A stretch of 64,000 bases of DNA from an uncultured Rhodopila sp. (GCA_903851415.1 CAINOE010000019.1:167732-231731), one strand, 5' to 3'. Positions 42,892-52,465 are shown, counted from the first letter of the stretch. The notes: generated by a model from the sequence alone, not told the origin. Numbers and translations are program-made.

Positions 42892-44493
42892 ATGTTCCAT
42901 CAATTGCTTACGCCTGTCGGCGGAAGTCTGCCTCTGTCTTTCATTGTCGCCGTGGTGCCGATAGCGGTGGTGCTGGTGCTGCTGGGCCTGCTGAGGCGGC
43001 CGGCGTGGCAGGCATCGCTGGCCGGACTTGCGGTTGCCTTGGCGATCGCCGTCCTGGTCTGGCAATTCCCGCTGGCTCTTGCGCTCAACAGCGTGGCGGC
43101 GGGCGCGGTGTTCGCGCTCTGGCCGGTGATGTGGATCGTCTTCACGGCTCTGCTCCTGTATAACATCGCGGTCGCCTCCGGCCGCTTTGACGCGTTCCGC
43201 GACTGGGTGCTGGACCACCTGCCGAATGACCGGCGCATCGTCCTGGTCGTCATCGGCTTCTGCTTCGGCTGCCTGCTGGAGGGCATCTCCGGCTTCGGCA
43301 CGCCGGTTGCGATCACCAGCGCGCTGCTGATCCTCGTCGGGTTCCCGCCGCTGGAGGCTTTGACCTTCACCCTGATCTTCAACACCGCCCCGGTGGCGTT
43401 CGGGGCGCTGGGCGTGCCCGTCACCGTGCTCGGCCAGGTCACCGGCCTCCCCGCCGTCAAGCTCGGCGCCATGATCGGCCGGCAGTTGCCGATATTTGCG
43501 ACGTTCCTGCCATTCTATGTGATGGCGCTGTACGGCGGGGCCCGCTCAGTGAAGGCGCTGTGGCCGGTGCTGCTGGTCTCTGGGGTCAGCTTCGCAACCG
43601 GGCAGTTCGTGGCGTCCAACTTCCTCGATTACGCGCTGACCGACGTGCTGTCGTCGTTGTCGGGCCTGATCATGACTTTGCTGTTCCTGAAGGTGTGGAG
43701 GCCGAAGGCCGATCCGGCGTTCGCGATCAGCGCGCATGTGACGGGGGCGGCGCGGCAGACGCGGATTCCCACGTGGCAGGGGTGGATACCCTGGATCGTG
43801 GTGTCGGTCGTTGTGATCGCCTGGACCCACTTCAAGGTGTTCCTGATCGGACAACTGGTGATCCCGTGGCCCGGGCTGCACAACGCCGTGGCGATCACGC
43901 TGTATAACGACAAGCCATACGCGGCGAATTACGTGTTCCAGCCGCTGGCGACAGGGACGGCGATCCTGATCTCGGCGATTATCACCTCGGCTTTGGTGGG
44001 GGTTGGACCAGGGCAGTTCTTCGAGGCTGTCGGCAAGACCTGGAAACAGGCGCGGATCGCGATCGTGACGGTCGCTCTGATCATCGGGCTGGCGTACCTG
44101 ATGAACTATTCCGGGCTGAACTATACGCTGGGCATGGGTGTCGCCTCGGTGGGCTTCCTGTTCCCGCTGCTGTCGCCGTTCCTTGGGTGGGTCGCGGTGT
44201 TCCTGTCGGGCAGCGACACGTCTGGTAATGCGCTGTTCGGGAACCTTCAGGTGGTGGCGGCGAATCAGCTTGGGCTGAACCCGGTGCTGATCGCGGCGAC
44301 GAACTCCTCGGGCGGGGTGATGGGCAAGATGATCTCGCCGCAGAATATTGCCACGGGTGTGTCGGTGACGGATCTGAAGGGGCAGGAGGGCGTGGTGTTC
44401 GCCCGGACCTTCAAGCACAGCATTGCGCTGACGCTGCTGCTGGGGGTGCTGGTGGTGTTGCAGCAGTATGTGGTCCCGTGGATGATTCCGTAA
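42892..44493 (+). CDS. lctP: L-lactate permease
   Basis: 533 residues with about 13 membrane helices. The start FHQLLTPVGGSLPLSFIVAVVPI, then LLEGISGFGTPVAITSALLI, FNTAPVAFGALGVPV and SGSDTSGNALFGNLQVVAANQLGLNP are LctP family landmarks. It imports L-lactate (and glycolate) with protons. ATG 42892 with GGGGGGAA ahead is preferred by homology; a GTG at 42871 with GAGGTG is a real alternative. The FNR-type site suggests control by oxygen. Confidence 0.95.
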   Translation: MFHQLLTPVGGSLPLSFIVAVVPIAVVLVLLGLLRRPAWQASLAGLAVALAIAVLVWQFPLALALNSVAAGAVFALWPVMWIVFTALLLYNIAVASGRFDAFRDWVLDHLPNDRRIVLVVIGFCFGCLLEGISGFGTPVAITSALLILVGFPPLEALTFTLIFNTAPVAFGALGVPVTVLGQVTGLPAVKLGAMIGRQLPIFATFLPFYVMALYGGARSVKALWPVLLVSGVSFATGQFVASNFLDYALTDVLSSLSGLIMTLLFLKVWRPKADPAFAISAHVTGAARQTRIPTWQGWIPWIVVSVVVIAWTHFKVFLIGQLVIPWPGLHNAVAITLYNDKPYAANYVFQPLATGTAILISAIITSALVGVGPGQFFEAVGKTWKQARIAIVTVALIIGLAYLMNYSGLNYTLGMGVASVGFLFPLLSPFLGWVAVFLSGSDTSGNALFGNLQVVAANQLGLNPVLIAATNSSGGVMGKMISPQNIATGVSVTDLKGQEGVVFARTFKHSIALTLLLGVLVVLQQYVVPWMIP

Positions 44494-44544
44494 GGGCGAG
44501 GACCTGCCTCTGATAAGGCGCAGCATCGTCGCACTTAGTAGTCC

Positions 44545-44877
44545 CTACCTGACTGTGCCATCGGGGTTGATCCCAGGCATAAGCGGCGCGACGGCTCGGT
44601 AAGGAACGTACTGAGGTTCAGGTGCGACCTGCGACCGTGTGCTTCGGCCCACGAAATTGTCCAAGTTGGTTGGCGGAGGGCCAACGGGAGGTGCTGGCAC
44701 GTATGGGACGGGCACTTGAAACAACTGCGGATCAGCAGCCGGGTTGGAGACGGGCGCGGCGCTGACGCGATTTGTCTCCCTGAAGTCTGCGTCTTGCTCG
44801 CGGTCAAAGGCATGGTCAATATCGAGATAATCCGAAGCTTGGCGCGGCGTGAGATATCCCGCCCGTAACCGATTCAT
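44545..44877 (-). CDS. Unknown protein with proline-rich C-terminus
   Basis: 110 residues if started at ATG 44877; the frame is open up to 44925. The N-terminus NRLRAGYLTPRQASDYLDIDHAF is charged and helical, the C-terminal half is Pro/Val rich (QVPVPYVPAPPVGPPPTN) with several Tyr. It follows a tiny lipoprotein ORF with a 10-base gap, so they may be one transcript. No family recognised. Confidence 0.45.
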   Translation of the reverse strand: MNRLRAGYLTPRQASDYLDIDHAFDREQDADFRETNRVSAAPVSNPAADPQLFQVPVPYVPAPPVGPPPTNLDNFVGRSTRSQVAPEPQYVPYRAVAPLMPGINPDGTVR

Positions 44878-44887
44878 CACATCTGCA

Positions 44888-44989
44888 TCACTGCGAGCGC
44901 TCCGCGAGCTGCTTGTTGAGGTCATCCATACCGCAGCCGGCGAAGATCAAGACTGCAGTCAATGATACCACGAAGCGAATGCATCTCAC
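44888..44989 (-). CDS. Possible 33-residue lipoprotein
   Basis: GTG start. A short hydrophobic signal (RFVVSLTAVLIFAGC) ends in a lipobox FAGC, followed by GMDDLNKQLAERSQ. Small lipoproteins of this kind include entericidin-like proteins and conjugation entry-exclusion factors; size is too short to assign. It overlaps the alternative upstream start of the next gene and no strong ribosome site was seen. Confidence 0.4.
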   Translation of the reverse strand: MRCIRFVVSLTAVLIFAGCGMDDLNKQLAERSQ

Positions 44990-45458
44990 GGCACAGAGAC
45001 TCCATCACACCTTTGGCAGATAGACGACTTTCGGTTCCTAGATAGGTTCATAACGACTTCGGTGCGAAGGCGCCAGACGGTTTGTCTTCGGCCATGATTG
45101 GCACCATAACGCGCAGCGGCATCCCGCCTTCCGGCGCTGTCAATCTCAGATCGGTCGCCGAGGGCCTGGCTGTGCTCGAAGTGTCATGCGGTTGGCACAG
45201 CCGGCCAAGCAAACTTCAACCAACCGATCGGCATTGGCAAAACACGGACCGTATCACCAGATGCCGAGTATGGCCCGGTGACAGGCAGGAAAGGAACCGC
45301 ACGTCCGACGGTTGCTCCTCAAGAGGGCCCGCCCCGCGATTGGCCGCCTGGAATTAGGCACCATATGGATTGATACCATAACTATGGCGCGATGGCATCG
45401 ACTCCGCTGCGCCTTCCGTTATCCTAGGGGTTGAGATGTCAACCAGGGAGATGAATTC
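44990..45458. other. Gene-poor region ahead of two small ORFs
   Basis: About 470 bases without a convincing gene. A 91-codon frame (45082-45357) exists but its start site is weak and no family fits. The region has lower GC than the surrounding genes. Confidence 0.35.
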
Positions 45459-45539
45459 ATGTCTGCTAAGATCGGCGGCGAGGTCTGGATCGTGTGCGAT
45501 TGCGCTGATCCAAAATGCACGATGGTCATCCCCCTCTAA
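45459..45539 (+). CDS. Possible 26-residue cysteine-containing peptide
   Basis: AGGGAG lies 8 bases before the ATG. The product reads SAKIGGEVWIVCDCADPKCT then MVIPL, with CDC and a third Cys five residues on, a pattern able to bind a metal. Too short for family assignment. Confidence 0.35.
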   Translation: MSAKIGGEVWIVCDCADPKCTMVIPL

Positions 45540-45581
45540 AAGGTTCTTCCGACAACGCGGAATGCGAAGGGAGAGATTGAA

Positions 45582-45689
45582 ATGAAGGTTGGCCCGAATG
45601 CAGGTCGGGCGCTCTGTCCACGATGTGGACTGATAACCATCTATTCAGCGGGCGACCTTCGACGCGTTCACCTCCCTGCAAAATCGTGA
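45582..45689 (+). CDS. Possible 35-residue peptide with CxxC
   Basis: GGGAGA lies 6 bases before the ATG. The product begins MKVGPNAGRALCPRCGLITI, with one zinc-knuckle half (CPRC). It starts 42 bases after the preceding small ORF on the same strand, so the two may be co-expressed. Confidence 0.35.
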   Translation: MKVGPNAGRALCPRCGLITIYSAGDLRRVHLPAKS

Positions 45690-45810
45690 ACTTTCTGACG
45701 GTCAATGCCTCGTCGCCCGACCAACAACTCAGTGGGGCATTCCCACCCAGCAAGCTTACGTATAGTAATTTAGACCAGACCTGATAGGTCCACCCCAAAT
45801 GCGACAATGC

Positions 45811-45844
45811 GCAACCGCTTATCTCGGTGCAACCGCTTATCTCG
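45811..45844. repeat. Tandem 18-base repeat, two copies
   Basis: GCAACCGCTTATCTCG occurs at 45811-45826 and 45829-45844, separated by GT. The second copy touches the stop region of the coiled-coil protein gene. Probably replication slippage. Confidence 0.7.
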
Positions 45845-46154
45845 ACGATTCGAAGACCAGCCAATTGCTCTCCAGCCTCCGTTGACCTCCCTGCCCCGCC
45901 TCCAACGCCCCAATACGTCTGGCCATGTCAGCTATGCTCTGCATCGCGACCGCTGATGCCGCACCCGATGCGGCGCCCTTGGCCTTCTCGATCAGCAGTT
46001 CCTCGCGCCCTTCGAGAGCCGAAACGCGAGTCTCAAGATCGCGCAACTCGCTGCGCGCTGCCGCAAGGCCCTGCACAAGTTTGCCTACGTCGGTGAACAG
46101 ATCTTCGACGCGGCGCGCGAGATTCCAGATACCGCCTATGACCGGAATCGCCAT
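45837..46154 (-). CDS. Small coiled-coil protein of unknown function
   Basis: 105 residues. MAIPVIGGIWNLARRVEDLF is an amphipathic helix, followed by a heptad-rich coiled coil (LVQGLAAARSELRDLETRVSALEGREELL) and a second helix with IADMARRIGALEAGQ. Such proteins oligomerise. The C-terminus runs into the tandem repeat at 45811-45844, which may have changed the last residues. It lies 4 bases after the preceding small gene, same strand. Confidence 0.65.
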   Translation of the reverse strand: MAIPVIGGIWNLARRVEDLFTDVGKLVQGLAAARSELRDLETRVSALEGREELLIEKAKGAASGAASAVAMQSIADMARRIGALEAGQGGQRRLESNWLVFESSR

Positions 46155-46158
46155 GCGG

Positions 46159-46341
46159 TCAGGCTGCGTCGTGCTTTACACTTCGAACGGGATCAATCCC
46201 AAAGCTGTATAGCAGTGCATCCAAACGGACGACCATCTCGGCGTGGCGAGCATCGAAATCCTTCAGCCAAGCCGCAAACTTTGCTTCCTCGCTCTCTTCG
46301 GGCTTTGCCCGGGCAGATGACCGTGGAGTCTTGGCTGGCAT
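46159..46341 (-). CDS. Small protein of unknown function
   Basis: 60 residues from ATG 46341 (an in-frame ATG at 46359 lies too close to the predicted transcription start). A basic, disordered start (AKTPRSSARAKPEE) is followed by FAAWLKDFDARHAEMVVRLDALLYSFGID, a helical segment. Partner of the coiled-coil gene downstream. Confidence 0.55.
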   Translation of the reverse strand: MPAKTPRSSARAKPEESEEAKFAAWLKDFDARHAEMVVRLDALLYSFGIDPVRSVKHDAA

Positions 46342-46371
46342 GATCGGTGCTCGTTGCATGTTCAGACGGCC

Positions 46372-46400
46372 ATTATAGCCGTATGCGAGGCCAAAGTCGA
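46372..46400 (-). promoter_or_regulatory. Promoter of the two small genes
   Basis: Exact TATAAT on the minus strand (46377-46372), with TTCGAC 18 bases upstream as weak -35. Start of transcription would be near 46365, about 24 bases before ATG 46341. Confidence 0.45.
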
Positions 46401-46500
46401 ACCATCAAGGCGCCGGAAGCTGGCGGGATTCACCGAAAAAACCTTCCCGAACTCCGTCCGGAAAGGGCCCTATTATCCCGGGCAGACGGGTAAGCGGCGC

Positions 46501-46920
46501 CTACTCTTCGGTCTCTTCGTCCTTTTCGGCAACCGGCCCGCTGTCCTGGCCCTTCGCCGAGACGTCGCGGTCAACCAGTTCGATCACCGCCATATCAGCC
46601 GCATCGCCATAGCGAATCCCCGCCTTCAGCACCCGCGTATACCCGCCCGGCCTCGCCTTATAGCGATCGGCCAGCGTGCTGAACAGCTTGCTGACGATCA
46701 CGTCGTCCCGCAGCTCGGCATAGGCCAGACGCTTGTTCGCCAGCCCACCCTTCTTGCCCAGCGTGATCAGCTTCTCCGCCACCGGACGAAGCTCCTTCGC
46801 CTTGGGCAGCGTGGTCGTGATCTGCTCATGCTTGAGCAGCGCATGCGCCAGGTTCCGGAACATGGCGAGGCGGTGAGTAGAGGTAACGCCGAGCTTCCGG
46901 CCGGCAACTCCGTGACGCAT
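46501..46920 (-). CDS. rplQ: 50S ribosomal protein L17
   Basis: 139 residues: [25 protein letters not shown] and [19 protein letters not shown] are diagnostic; YARVLK-type motif appears as [26 protein letters not shown]17 sits at the exit tunnel side of the large subunit. An acidic C-terminal tail (about 125-139) extends the protein. Last gene of the alpha operon, 22 bases after rpoA. Confidence 0.98.
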   Translation of the reverse strand: MRHGVAGRKLGVTSTHRLAMFRNLAHALLKHEQITTTLPKAKELRPVAEKLITLGKKGGLANKRLAYAELRDDVIVSKLFSTLADRYKARPGGYTRVLKAGIRYGDAADMAVIELVDRDVSAKGQDSGPVAEKDEETEE

Positions 46921-46942
46921 TGATGTATTCCCTAATGCCGGC

Positions 46943-47974
46943 TCAGAACGGCTCTTCAAGCCGCTTGGCCAAATCCTCGATATTTTCCGGCGGCCAGCCG
47001 GCAACGCTCATGCCCAGCCCGAGGCCCATGGAGGTGAGAACCTCCTTGATCTCGTTCAGGGACTTCCGTCCGAAGTTCGGCGTGCGCAGCATTTCCTGTT
47101 CGGTCTTCTGCACCAGGTCGCCGATATAGACGATATTGTCGTTCTTCAGGCAGTTCGCGCTGCGCACCGACAGTTCCAGCTCGTCCACCTTGCGGAGCAG
47201 GTTGCGGTTGAACGGCAGGTCGTCCTGCGGCTCCTCCAGGCGGATCTGCTGCGGCTCGTCGAAATTGATGAACAACTGCAACTGGTCCTGCAGGATGCGG
47301 GCGGCCAGCGCCACGGCGTCCTCCGGCGTGACCGCGCCGTTGGTTTCCACCGTCAGCAGCAGCTTGTCATAGTCGGTGACCTGACCCACGCGGGTCTGGG
47401 CAACGCTGTACGACACCCGGCGCACCGGCGAATAGATCGAGTCGATCGGGATCAGGCCAATCGGCGCATCTTCCGGACGGTTGACGGTGGAGGGCTGGTA
47501 GCCCTTGCCTAGGTTGACCGTGAACTCCATGCCCAGCTTCACCCCGTCATCCAGGGTGCAGATGACCAGCTCCGGGTTCATGATGTCGATGTCATGCCCG
47601 GCCTGGATCTGGCCGGCGCGCACTTCGCCGGGACCGGTCGCGGTCAGCGTCATGCGCTTGGGACCTTCGCCGTGCATCCGTAGCGCGAGCTGCTTGATGT
47701 TCAGCACGATGTCGGTAACATCCTCCCGAACGCCCGGCACGCTGCTGAACTCATGCAGCACACCGTCGATCTGCACGGCCGTGACGGCGGCGCCTTGCAG
47801 GGACGACAGCAGGATGCGGCGGATGGCGTTGCCCAATGTCATGCCGAAACCGCGCTCCAGCGGTTCGGCAACCACCGTCGCCACGCGCGACGGATCGGCG
47901 CCGGGCTCGACTTCCAGCTTCTCCGGCTTGATCAGAGACTGCCAATTTCTCTGGATAACTGCGCTCTGTCTCAT
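46943..47974 (-). CDS. rpoA: RNA polymerase alpha subunit
   Basis: 343 residues. The N-terminal assembly domain has [25 protein letters not shown]; the C-terminal domain has [46 protein letters not shown] (about 260-310), the part that contacts UP elements and activators. ATG 47974 begins [11 protein letters not shown]. Between rpsK and rplQ as expected. Confidence 0.98.
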   Translation of the reverse strand: MRQSAVIQRNWQSLIKPEKLEVEPGADPSRVATVVAEPLERGFGMTLGNAIRRILLSSLQGAAVTAVQIDGVLHEFSSVPGVREDVTDIVLNIKQLALRMHGEGPKRMTLTATGPGEVRAGQIQAGHDIDIMNPELVICTLDDGVKLGMEFTVNLGKGYQPSTVNRPEDAPIGLIPIDSIYSPVRRVSYSVAQTRVGQVTDYDKLLLTVETNGAVTPEDAVALAARILQDQLQLFINFDEPQQIRLEEPQDDLPFNRNLLRKVDELELSVRSANCLKNDNIVYIGDLVQKTEQEMLRTPNFGRKSLNEIKEVLTSMGLGLGMSVAGWPPENIEDLAKRLEEPF

Positions 47975-48099
47975 GCGAATAACACCTTTCGAACCGCGTC
48001 GGGCGCGGTTCACGTCCGTTGGACAGTGTCAAACCTCAACCCGCGGGCCTGAACCCTTGGAACCCGCCCCGGCCGGACACACCCACCGGAGCGCAGACA

Positions 48100-48495
48100 T
48101 CAGACGCGGCGGCGCTTGCGCGGCCGGCAGCCGTTATGGGGAATCGGGGTCATGTCGCGGATCGTCGACACGGCGAAGCCGACGGCCTGAAGCGCACGCA
48201 ACGCGCTCTCACGGCCCGAACCGGGTCCGCTGACCTCGATTTCGAGCGTTTCCATGCCGTGCTCGCGCGCCTTCTTGCCGGCATCTTCCGCGGCAACCTG
48301 AGCGGCGTACGGAGTGGACTTGCGGCTGCCCTTGAAGCCCTGGCTGCCGGCGGAGGACCACGCGATGGCGTTGCCCTGGGCGTCGGTGATGGTGATCACG
48401 GTGTTGTTGAACGTCGCGGCGACGTGCGCCACGCCGGCGATGATGTTCTTCCGTTCCTTACGGCGAGGCCGGGCGGATGCGGCGGGTTTCGCCAT
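48100..48495 (-). CDS. rpsK: 30S ribosomal protein S11
   Basis: 131 residues. [46 protein letters not shown] and the C-terminal [16 protein letters not shown] are diagnostic. S11 forms part of the mRNA platform. 84 bases after rpsM; the 125-base gap to rpoA is longer than usual for this operon but holds no gene. Confidence 0.98.
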   Translation of the reverse strand: MAKPAASARPRRKERKNIIAGVAHVAATFNNTVITITDAQGNAIAWSSAGSQGFKGSRKSTPYAAQVAAEDAGKKAREHGMETLEIEVSGPGSGRESALRALQAVGFAVSTIRDMTPIPHNGCRPRKRRRV

Positions 48496-48579
48496 GGTTC
48501 TTGATCCTGCTTCAACTGCTGACCGCGCCGGAAGCCGGCGCGGCAAAGATGTCGGTATCGGGCGGTCGGAACGACCGGA

Positions 48580-48957
48580 TTATTTGGTGACTTTCTTCTT
48601 GCCGGCGATGGCGACGGCCTTGCCCTTGCGGGTGCGCGCATTGGTATGCGTCCGCTGGCCGCGAACCGGCAGTCCGCGGCGATGCCGCAGGCCGCGATAG
48701 CAGCCCAGGTCCATCAGCCGCTTGATGTTCATCGAGACTTCACGCCGCAGATCGCCTTCGACGCGATACTCGCGGTCGATCAGTTCGCGGATGCGGAGGA
48801 TCTCCTCATCCGACAGCTGGTTGACGCGACGCTCGTCGGGGATGCTAAGCTTCTCGCAGATTTCGGCAGCCTTGGTCGGGCCGATTCCGAAGATATAGCG
48901 AAGGCCGATAGTCACTCGCTTGTTCGTCGGGATGTTCACGCCGGCAATACGCGCCAC
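48580..48957 (-). CDS. rpsM: 30S ribosomal protein S13
   Basis: 125 residues with a GTG start at 48957 ([15 protein letters not shown]). [11 protein letters not shown] and [27 protein letters not shown] are the S13 motifs at the head of the small subunit. It is the first gene behind the promoter at 49064-49091, with a leader of about 100 bases. Confidence 0.98.
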   Translation of the reverse strand: MARIAGVNIPTNKRVTIGLRYIFGIGPTKAAEICEKLSIPDERRVNQLSDEEILRIRELIDREYRVEGDLRREVSMNIKRLMDLGCYRGLRHRRGLPVRGQRTHTNARTRKGKAVAIAGKKKVTK

Positions 48958-49063
48958 GCTGGATTCTCCTGTCGCCCGGGGTTTGCCGGACCTTTTGCCC
49001 CGAAAGGCTGTAATAAGCGCAAGCGGCGCCAAACCCCCATATAGGGTTGCGCCGGAACGCGGG

Positions 49064-49091
49064 ACTATAGTTTCCGCGGCTCAGGAGTCAA
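49064..49091 (-). promoter_or_regulatory. Promoter of the rpsM-rpsK-rpoA-rplQ operon
   Basis: TTGACT (49091-49086) and TATAGT (49069-49064) on the minus strand, 16-base spacing. It lies between adk and rpsM and gives a leader of about 100 bases, room for autoregulatory structure. Confidence 0.65.
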
Positions 49092-49137
49092 CGAAGAGTT
49101 ATCAACTGTTCGTGAGGACTCTGGGATCGTCGCCGGC

Positions 49138-49785
49138 TCAACCCGCAAGCGCAGCGTCGATCTGCCTGGAAACCTCTGCGATATCAGCCATTCCATCTAC
49201 CGGGCGCAAGAGCCCGGCGGCGGCATAATGGGGAATAATCGGCGCCGTTTGAGCATGATAGGCCACCAGGCGGGCGGCGACCGTCTCGCGGTTGTCGTCC
49301 GCGCGGCGGGTAAATTCGGTCGCGCCACAGACGTCGCAAACGCCGGGCTTCGCCGTCGGCTTGAACGAATCGTGATAGCCGTTGCCGCATTTCGCACAGG
49401 TGAAGCGTCCGGCGATGCGATCGACCAGCGCCGAGTCATCCACCTGCAACTCGATCACCGCGTTCAGCTTCAGGCCCTTATCGGCCAGCAGTTTGTCCAG
49501 TGCGACGGCCTGCGGCACGGTGCGCGGGAAGCCGTCCAGGATGAAGCCGTTCGCCGCATCCGGCTTCTCCAGCCGGGAGGCCAGCATGCGCACCAGGATA
49601 TCGTCGGAGACGAGCTGCCCGGCTTGCATCACCGCCTTCGCCTCCTGGCCGATCGGCGTGCCGGCGGCGACCTCGGCGCGCAGCATGTCGCCGGTCGAGA
49701 TCTGCACGATGCCGTAGCGGTCCTCCAGACGTTTTGCCTGGGTGCCTTTGCCCGCGCCCGGCGGGCCTAGAAGAATGAGTTTCAC
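49138..49785 (-). CDS. adk: Adenylate kinase
   Basis: 215 residues. P-loop [32 protein letters not shown] and a LID domain with four cysteines (CAKC and CDVC) that bind zinc, the long form. It equilibrates ATP, ADP and AMP. ATG overlaps the secY stop by 4 bases, the standard secY-adk coupling. Confidence 0.97.
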   Translation of the reverse strand: MKLILLGPPGAGKGTQAKRLEDRYGIVQISTGDMLRAEVAAGTPIGQEAKAVMQAGQLVSDDILVRMLASRLEKPDAANGFILDGFPRTVPQAVALDKLLADKGLKLNAVIELQVDDSALVDRIAGRFTCAKCGNGYHDSFKPTAKPGVCDVCGATEFTRRADDNRETVAARLVAYHAQTAPIIPHYAAAGLLRPVDGMADIAEVSRQIDAALAG

Positions 49786-51119
49786 CTGCGTCCCTTTGGC
49801 CGGGCCTTGCGCATAAGGCCCTCATATTGATGAGCGATCAGGTGCGACTGCACCTGGGTGACAGTGTCCATCGTAACCGAAACCACGATCAGGATCGAGG
49901 TGCCGCCGAAATAGAATGGCAGCCCGTAATCGGTGATCAGCACCTCCGGCAGCAGGCAGATGATCACGAGGTAGATGCCGCCGACGGTCGTCAGCCGGGT
50001 CAGGATCCGGTCGAAGAACTCGGCGGTGGCGCTGCCGGGCCGGATGCCCGGAATGAACCCGCCGTATTTCTTAAGGTTATCCGCCGTTTCTTCCGGGTTG
50101 AAGACGACGGAGGTGTAGAAATACGAGAAGAAGATGATCATGAACGCATACAGCGCCAGATAGAGCGGCTGGCCATGGGCAAGCTGGCCGGCGATCCACT
50201 GCACCCAGCCCGGGGCGTTGGTGGCGAAGCCCGCGATGGTCGCCGGGATCAGCAGGATCGACGAGGCGAAAATCGGCGGGATCACGCCCGAGGTGTTGAT
50301 CTTCAGCGGTATATGCGTGGTGTCGCCGCCGAACATGCGATTGCCGACCTGCCGCTTCGGGTACTGCACGGGAATGCGGCGCTGGGCGCGCTCGACGAAG
50401 ACGATCGCGGTGATCGTCGCCACCGCAATGAATACAAACAGCAGGATGAAGAACGGCGACAGCGCGCCGGTGCGGCCGAGTTCGAGCATGGAGGCGAAGG
50501 CGCTTGGCAGGTTGGCGACGATGCCGGCCATGATGATCAGGCTGGTGCCGTTGCCGATGCCGCGGGCGGTGATCTGCTCGCCGATCCACATCAGGAACAT
50601 TGTGCCGCCGACGAGGGTGATGACGGCGGAGAAGCGGAAGAACCAGCCGGGATCGATCACGGCGGCGCCGAAGCTGCCATGCATGCTCTCCAGGCCTACA
50701 GAAATGCCGTAGGCTTGGAACGTGGCGATCAGCACCGTCAGGTAGCGGGTGTACTGGTTCAGCTTCTTGCGGCCGGACTCGCCTTCCTTCTTCAGCGCCT
50801 CAAGCGTCGGGATGGCCGAGGTCATCAACTGCACGATGATGCTGGCGCTGATATACGGCATGATGTTCAGCGCGAAGATCGTCATGCGCCGCAGCGCGCC
50901 GCCGGTGAACATGTCGAACATGCCGAGGATGCCGCCGCCGTGCTGGGACATCATCTCATTCATCACCGAAGCGTCGACGCCCGGCAGCGGGATGTAGGTG
51001 CCCAGCCGGTAGACGATCAGCGCGCCCAGGGTGAACCAGATTCGCTGCTTGAGTTCGGTCGCCTTCGAGAAGACGCCCATATTGAGATTAGCCGCAAGCT
51101 GTTCGGCAGCGGAAGCCAT
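49782..51119 (-). CDS. secY: Protein translocase subunit SecY
   Basis: 445 residues, ten membrane helices. [38 protein letters not shown] and [18 protein letters not shown] are SecY landmarks. It forms the protein-conducting channel. It starts 845 bases after rplO, because a DUF29 gene and repeats intervene, whereas rplO-secY are normally adjacent. Confidence 0.98.
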   Translation of the reverse strand: MASAAEQLAANLNMGVFSKATELKQRIWFTLGALIVYRLGTYIPLPGVDASVMNEMMSQHGGGILGMFDMFTGGALRRMTIFALNIMPYISASIIVQLMTSAIPTLEALKKEGESGRKKLNQYTRYLTVLIATFQAYGISVGLESMHGSFGAAVIDPGWFFRFSAVITLVGGTMFLMWIGEQITARGIGNGTSLIIMAGIVANLPSAFASMLELGRTGALSPFFILLFVFIAVATITAIVFVERAQRRIPVQYPKRQVGNRMFGGDTTHIPLKINTSGVIPPIFASSILLIPATIAGFATNAPGWVQWIAGQLAHGQPLYLALYAFMIIFFSYFYTSVVFNPEETADNLKKYGGFIPGIRPGSATAEFFDRILTRLTTVGGIYLVIICLLPEVLITDYGLPFYFGGTSILIVVSVTMDTVTQVQSHLIAHQYEGLMRKARPKGRR

Positions 51120-51191
51120 CGGATGTCCCTTTTTCGTCGGGGTGCTTTATCGGGCGGGCGGGCGGCGCGTGCAAGGTCTTAGCGCGGCTAG

Positions 51192-51284
51192 ACGCTGACT
51201 GGAAAGGCGACAGAGGCTGCCCGCGTCAAGGCCGGGCAAGCCGGGCCGTGACGATGACGTCACCGCCACCATTCCAGTCAGCGT
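51192..51284. repeat. Inverted repeat enclosing a palindromic element, between secY and the DUF29 gene
   Basis: ACGCTGACTGGAA (51192-51204) is exactly complementary to TTCCAGTCAGCGT (51272-51284), 67 bases apart. Between them lies GTCAAGGCCGGGCAAGCCGG then GCCGTGACG (51225-51253), similar to the repeat at 35082-35120. It may be a mobile miniature element or a large hairpin. Confidence 0.6.
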
Positions 51285-51414
51285 GAAAAGGCCCCGGGAT
51301 CGCCCGGCCGGCCAACGGTACGGATCGGCGCAGCTTTCCATGACGCGGCGAATGGTCATTGCCGGTGACGTCAACAACCCGGGCCTGTCAGCTCCTGAAA
51401 CGACACGCCGCTGA

Positions 51415-51855
51415 TCACGCCTCCGGCCAAAAGTCCTCCGCCATCAATTGATCGAACGACCAAGGGCACGCGACCGGGAAGCAGCTTCCGTCGATTCCTG
51501 TTTCGTTTTCGGCTTCCAGTCGCGCTATGCGATAAGCTTCCGCAATCGCTTCTCCAAGGACGGACTTGAGGCTCGGGTTATCCCGCATATGAGAGGCCAA
51601 ACTGATTCGCTGAACCTCCACGCTGTTCCGCCAGCTTCTGCCACGTCTCGGCGCCTGGTACTGCCACTTGAGCAGGTGCATCAGCAGGATCGACAAGCGG
51701 CTCACGAGTTCGCGCTTCTCGGACCGGCCCAAGCTCTCGATCTCCTCCGCGATATGTTGGATGTCGGCCTCGGAGAGCTTCCCGGCGCGCAGCAGCCCTG
51801 CCTGTTCCTGAGACCAGGCATAAAAGTCGTGGTCGTAGAGCGTCGGGTGGCTCAT
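51415..51855 (-). CDS. DUF29 family protein
   Basis: 146 residues: LYDHDFYAWSQEQAGLLRAGKLSEADIQHIAEEIESLGRSEKREL is the DUF29 start (about 5-49), then LLMHLLKWQYQAPRRGRSWRNSVEVQR. DUF29 proteins are common in cyanobacteria and alphaproteobacteria and have no known function. AAGGAG precedes the ATG. It is inserted in the spc operon between rplO and secY, on the operon strand, with a flanking inverted repeat. Confidence 0.92.
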   Translation of the reverse strand: MSHPTLYDHDFYAWSQEQAGLLRAGKLSEADIQHIAEEIESLGRSEKRELVSRLSILLMHLLKWQYQAPRRGRSWRNSVEVQRISLASHMRDNPSLKSVLGEAIAEAYRIARLEAENETGIDGSCFPVACPWSFDQLMAEDFWPEA

Positions 51856-51963
51856 CCACTGGCTCCTTTACACAGGAGAGGGCTTCGACCCGTCCACGCC
51901 TGCCGCCAGGACCGGGCCGGCAGGACGTGAAGAAACCCGCCGCCGGCCGCCCTCACCGTCGCG

Positions 51964-52464
51964 CTACGCCGCCTTCTCAGCCGCTTCCGGCTTCACCTTC
52001 GGCACTACGGTCGTCGTCACCGTGCCGCCCGCCTCTTCAACCGCCGCCTTCGCCGTTGCCGACGCGCCGGAGACCGTGATGGTGATCGCCCGGGTGATCT
52101 TGCCCTCGCCGAGCAGCCGCACGCCATCGCGTCCGGCATCCGCCAAACCGGCAGCAACCAGCACCGCCTCGGTGATCGGCTGCGCGCCGTCGATCCGGCC
52201 GCTTGCGATCGCCGCGTCGAGCACGCCCAGGTTCACCGGCGCATACTCCTTGCGGAAGTGGTTGGTGAACCCCCGCTTCGGCAGCCGCCGGTAAATCGGC
52301 AACTGGCCGCCTTCGAACCCGTTCAGCGCCACGCCTTCGCGCGCCTTCTGGCCCTTGACGCCCTTGCCGGAGGTCTTGCCCTTGCCGGAGCCGATGCCGC
52401 GGCCAAGCCGCTTCGACTTCAGCCGCGCGCCCGGATTGTCGCGCAGGTCATTCAGGATGGTCAT
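51964..52464 (-). CDS. rplO: 50S ribosomal protein L15
   Basis: 166 residues. [36 protein letters not shown] and [15 protein letters not shown] are diagnostic. An Ala/Glu/Lys-rich C-terminal tail extends past the usual 145-150 residues. One base after rpmD. The following gene is DUF29 rather than secY. Confidence 0.98.
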   Translation of the reverse strand: MTILNDLRDNPGARLKSKRLGRGIGSGKGKTSGKGVKGQKAREGVALNGFEGGQLPIYRRLPKRGFTNHFRKEYAPVNLGVLDAAIASGRIDGAQPITEAVLVAAGLADAGRDGVRLLGEGKITRAITITVSGASATAKAAVEEAGGTVTTTVVPKVKPEAAEKAA

Positions 52465-52465
52465 G

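Noticed and set aside
45082..45357. Plus-strand frame of 91 codons in the lctP-rplQ patch
   Set aside because: Weak start site and no family match; kept only as a note in the gene-poor region.
45526..45864. Minus-strand frame of 112 codons
   Set aside because: Overlaps two small plus-strand ORFs with better ribosome sites and the tandem repeat; no motif.
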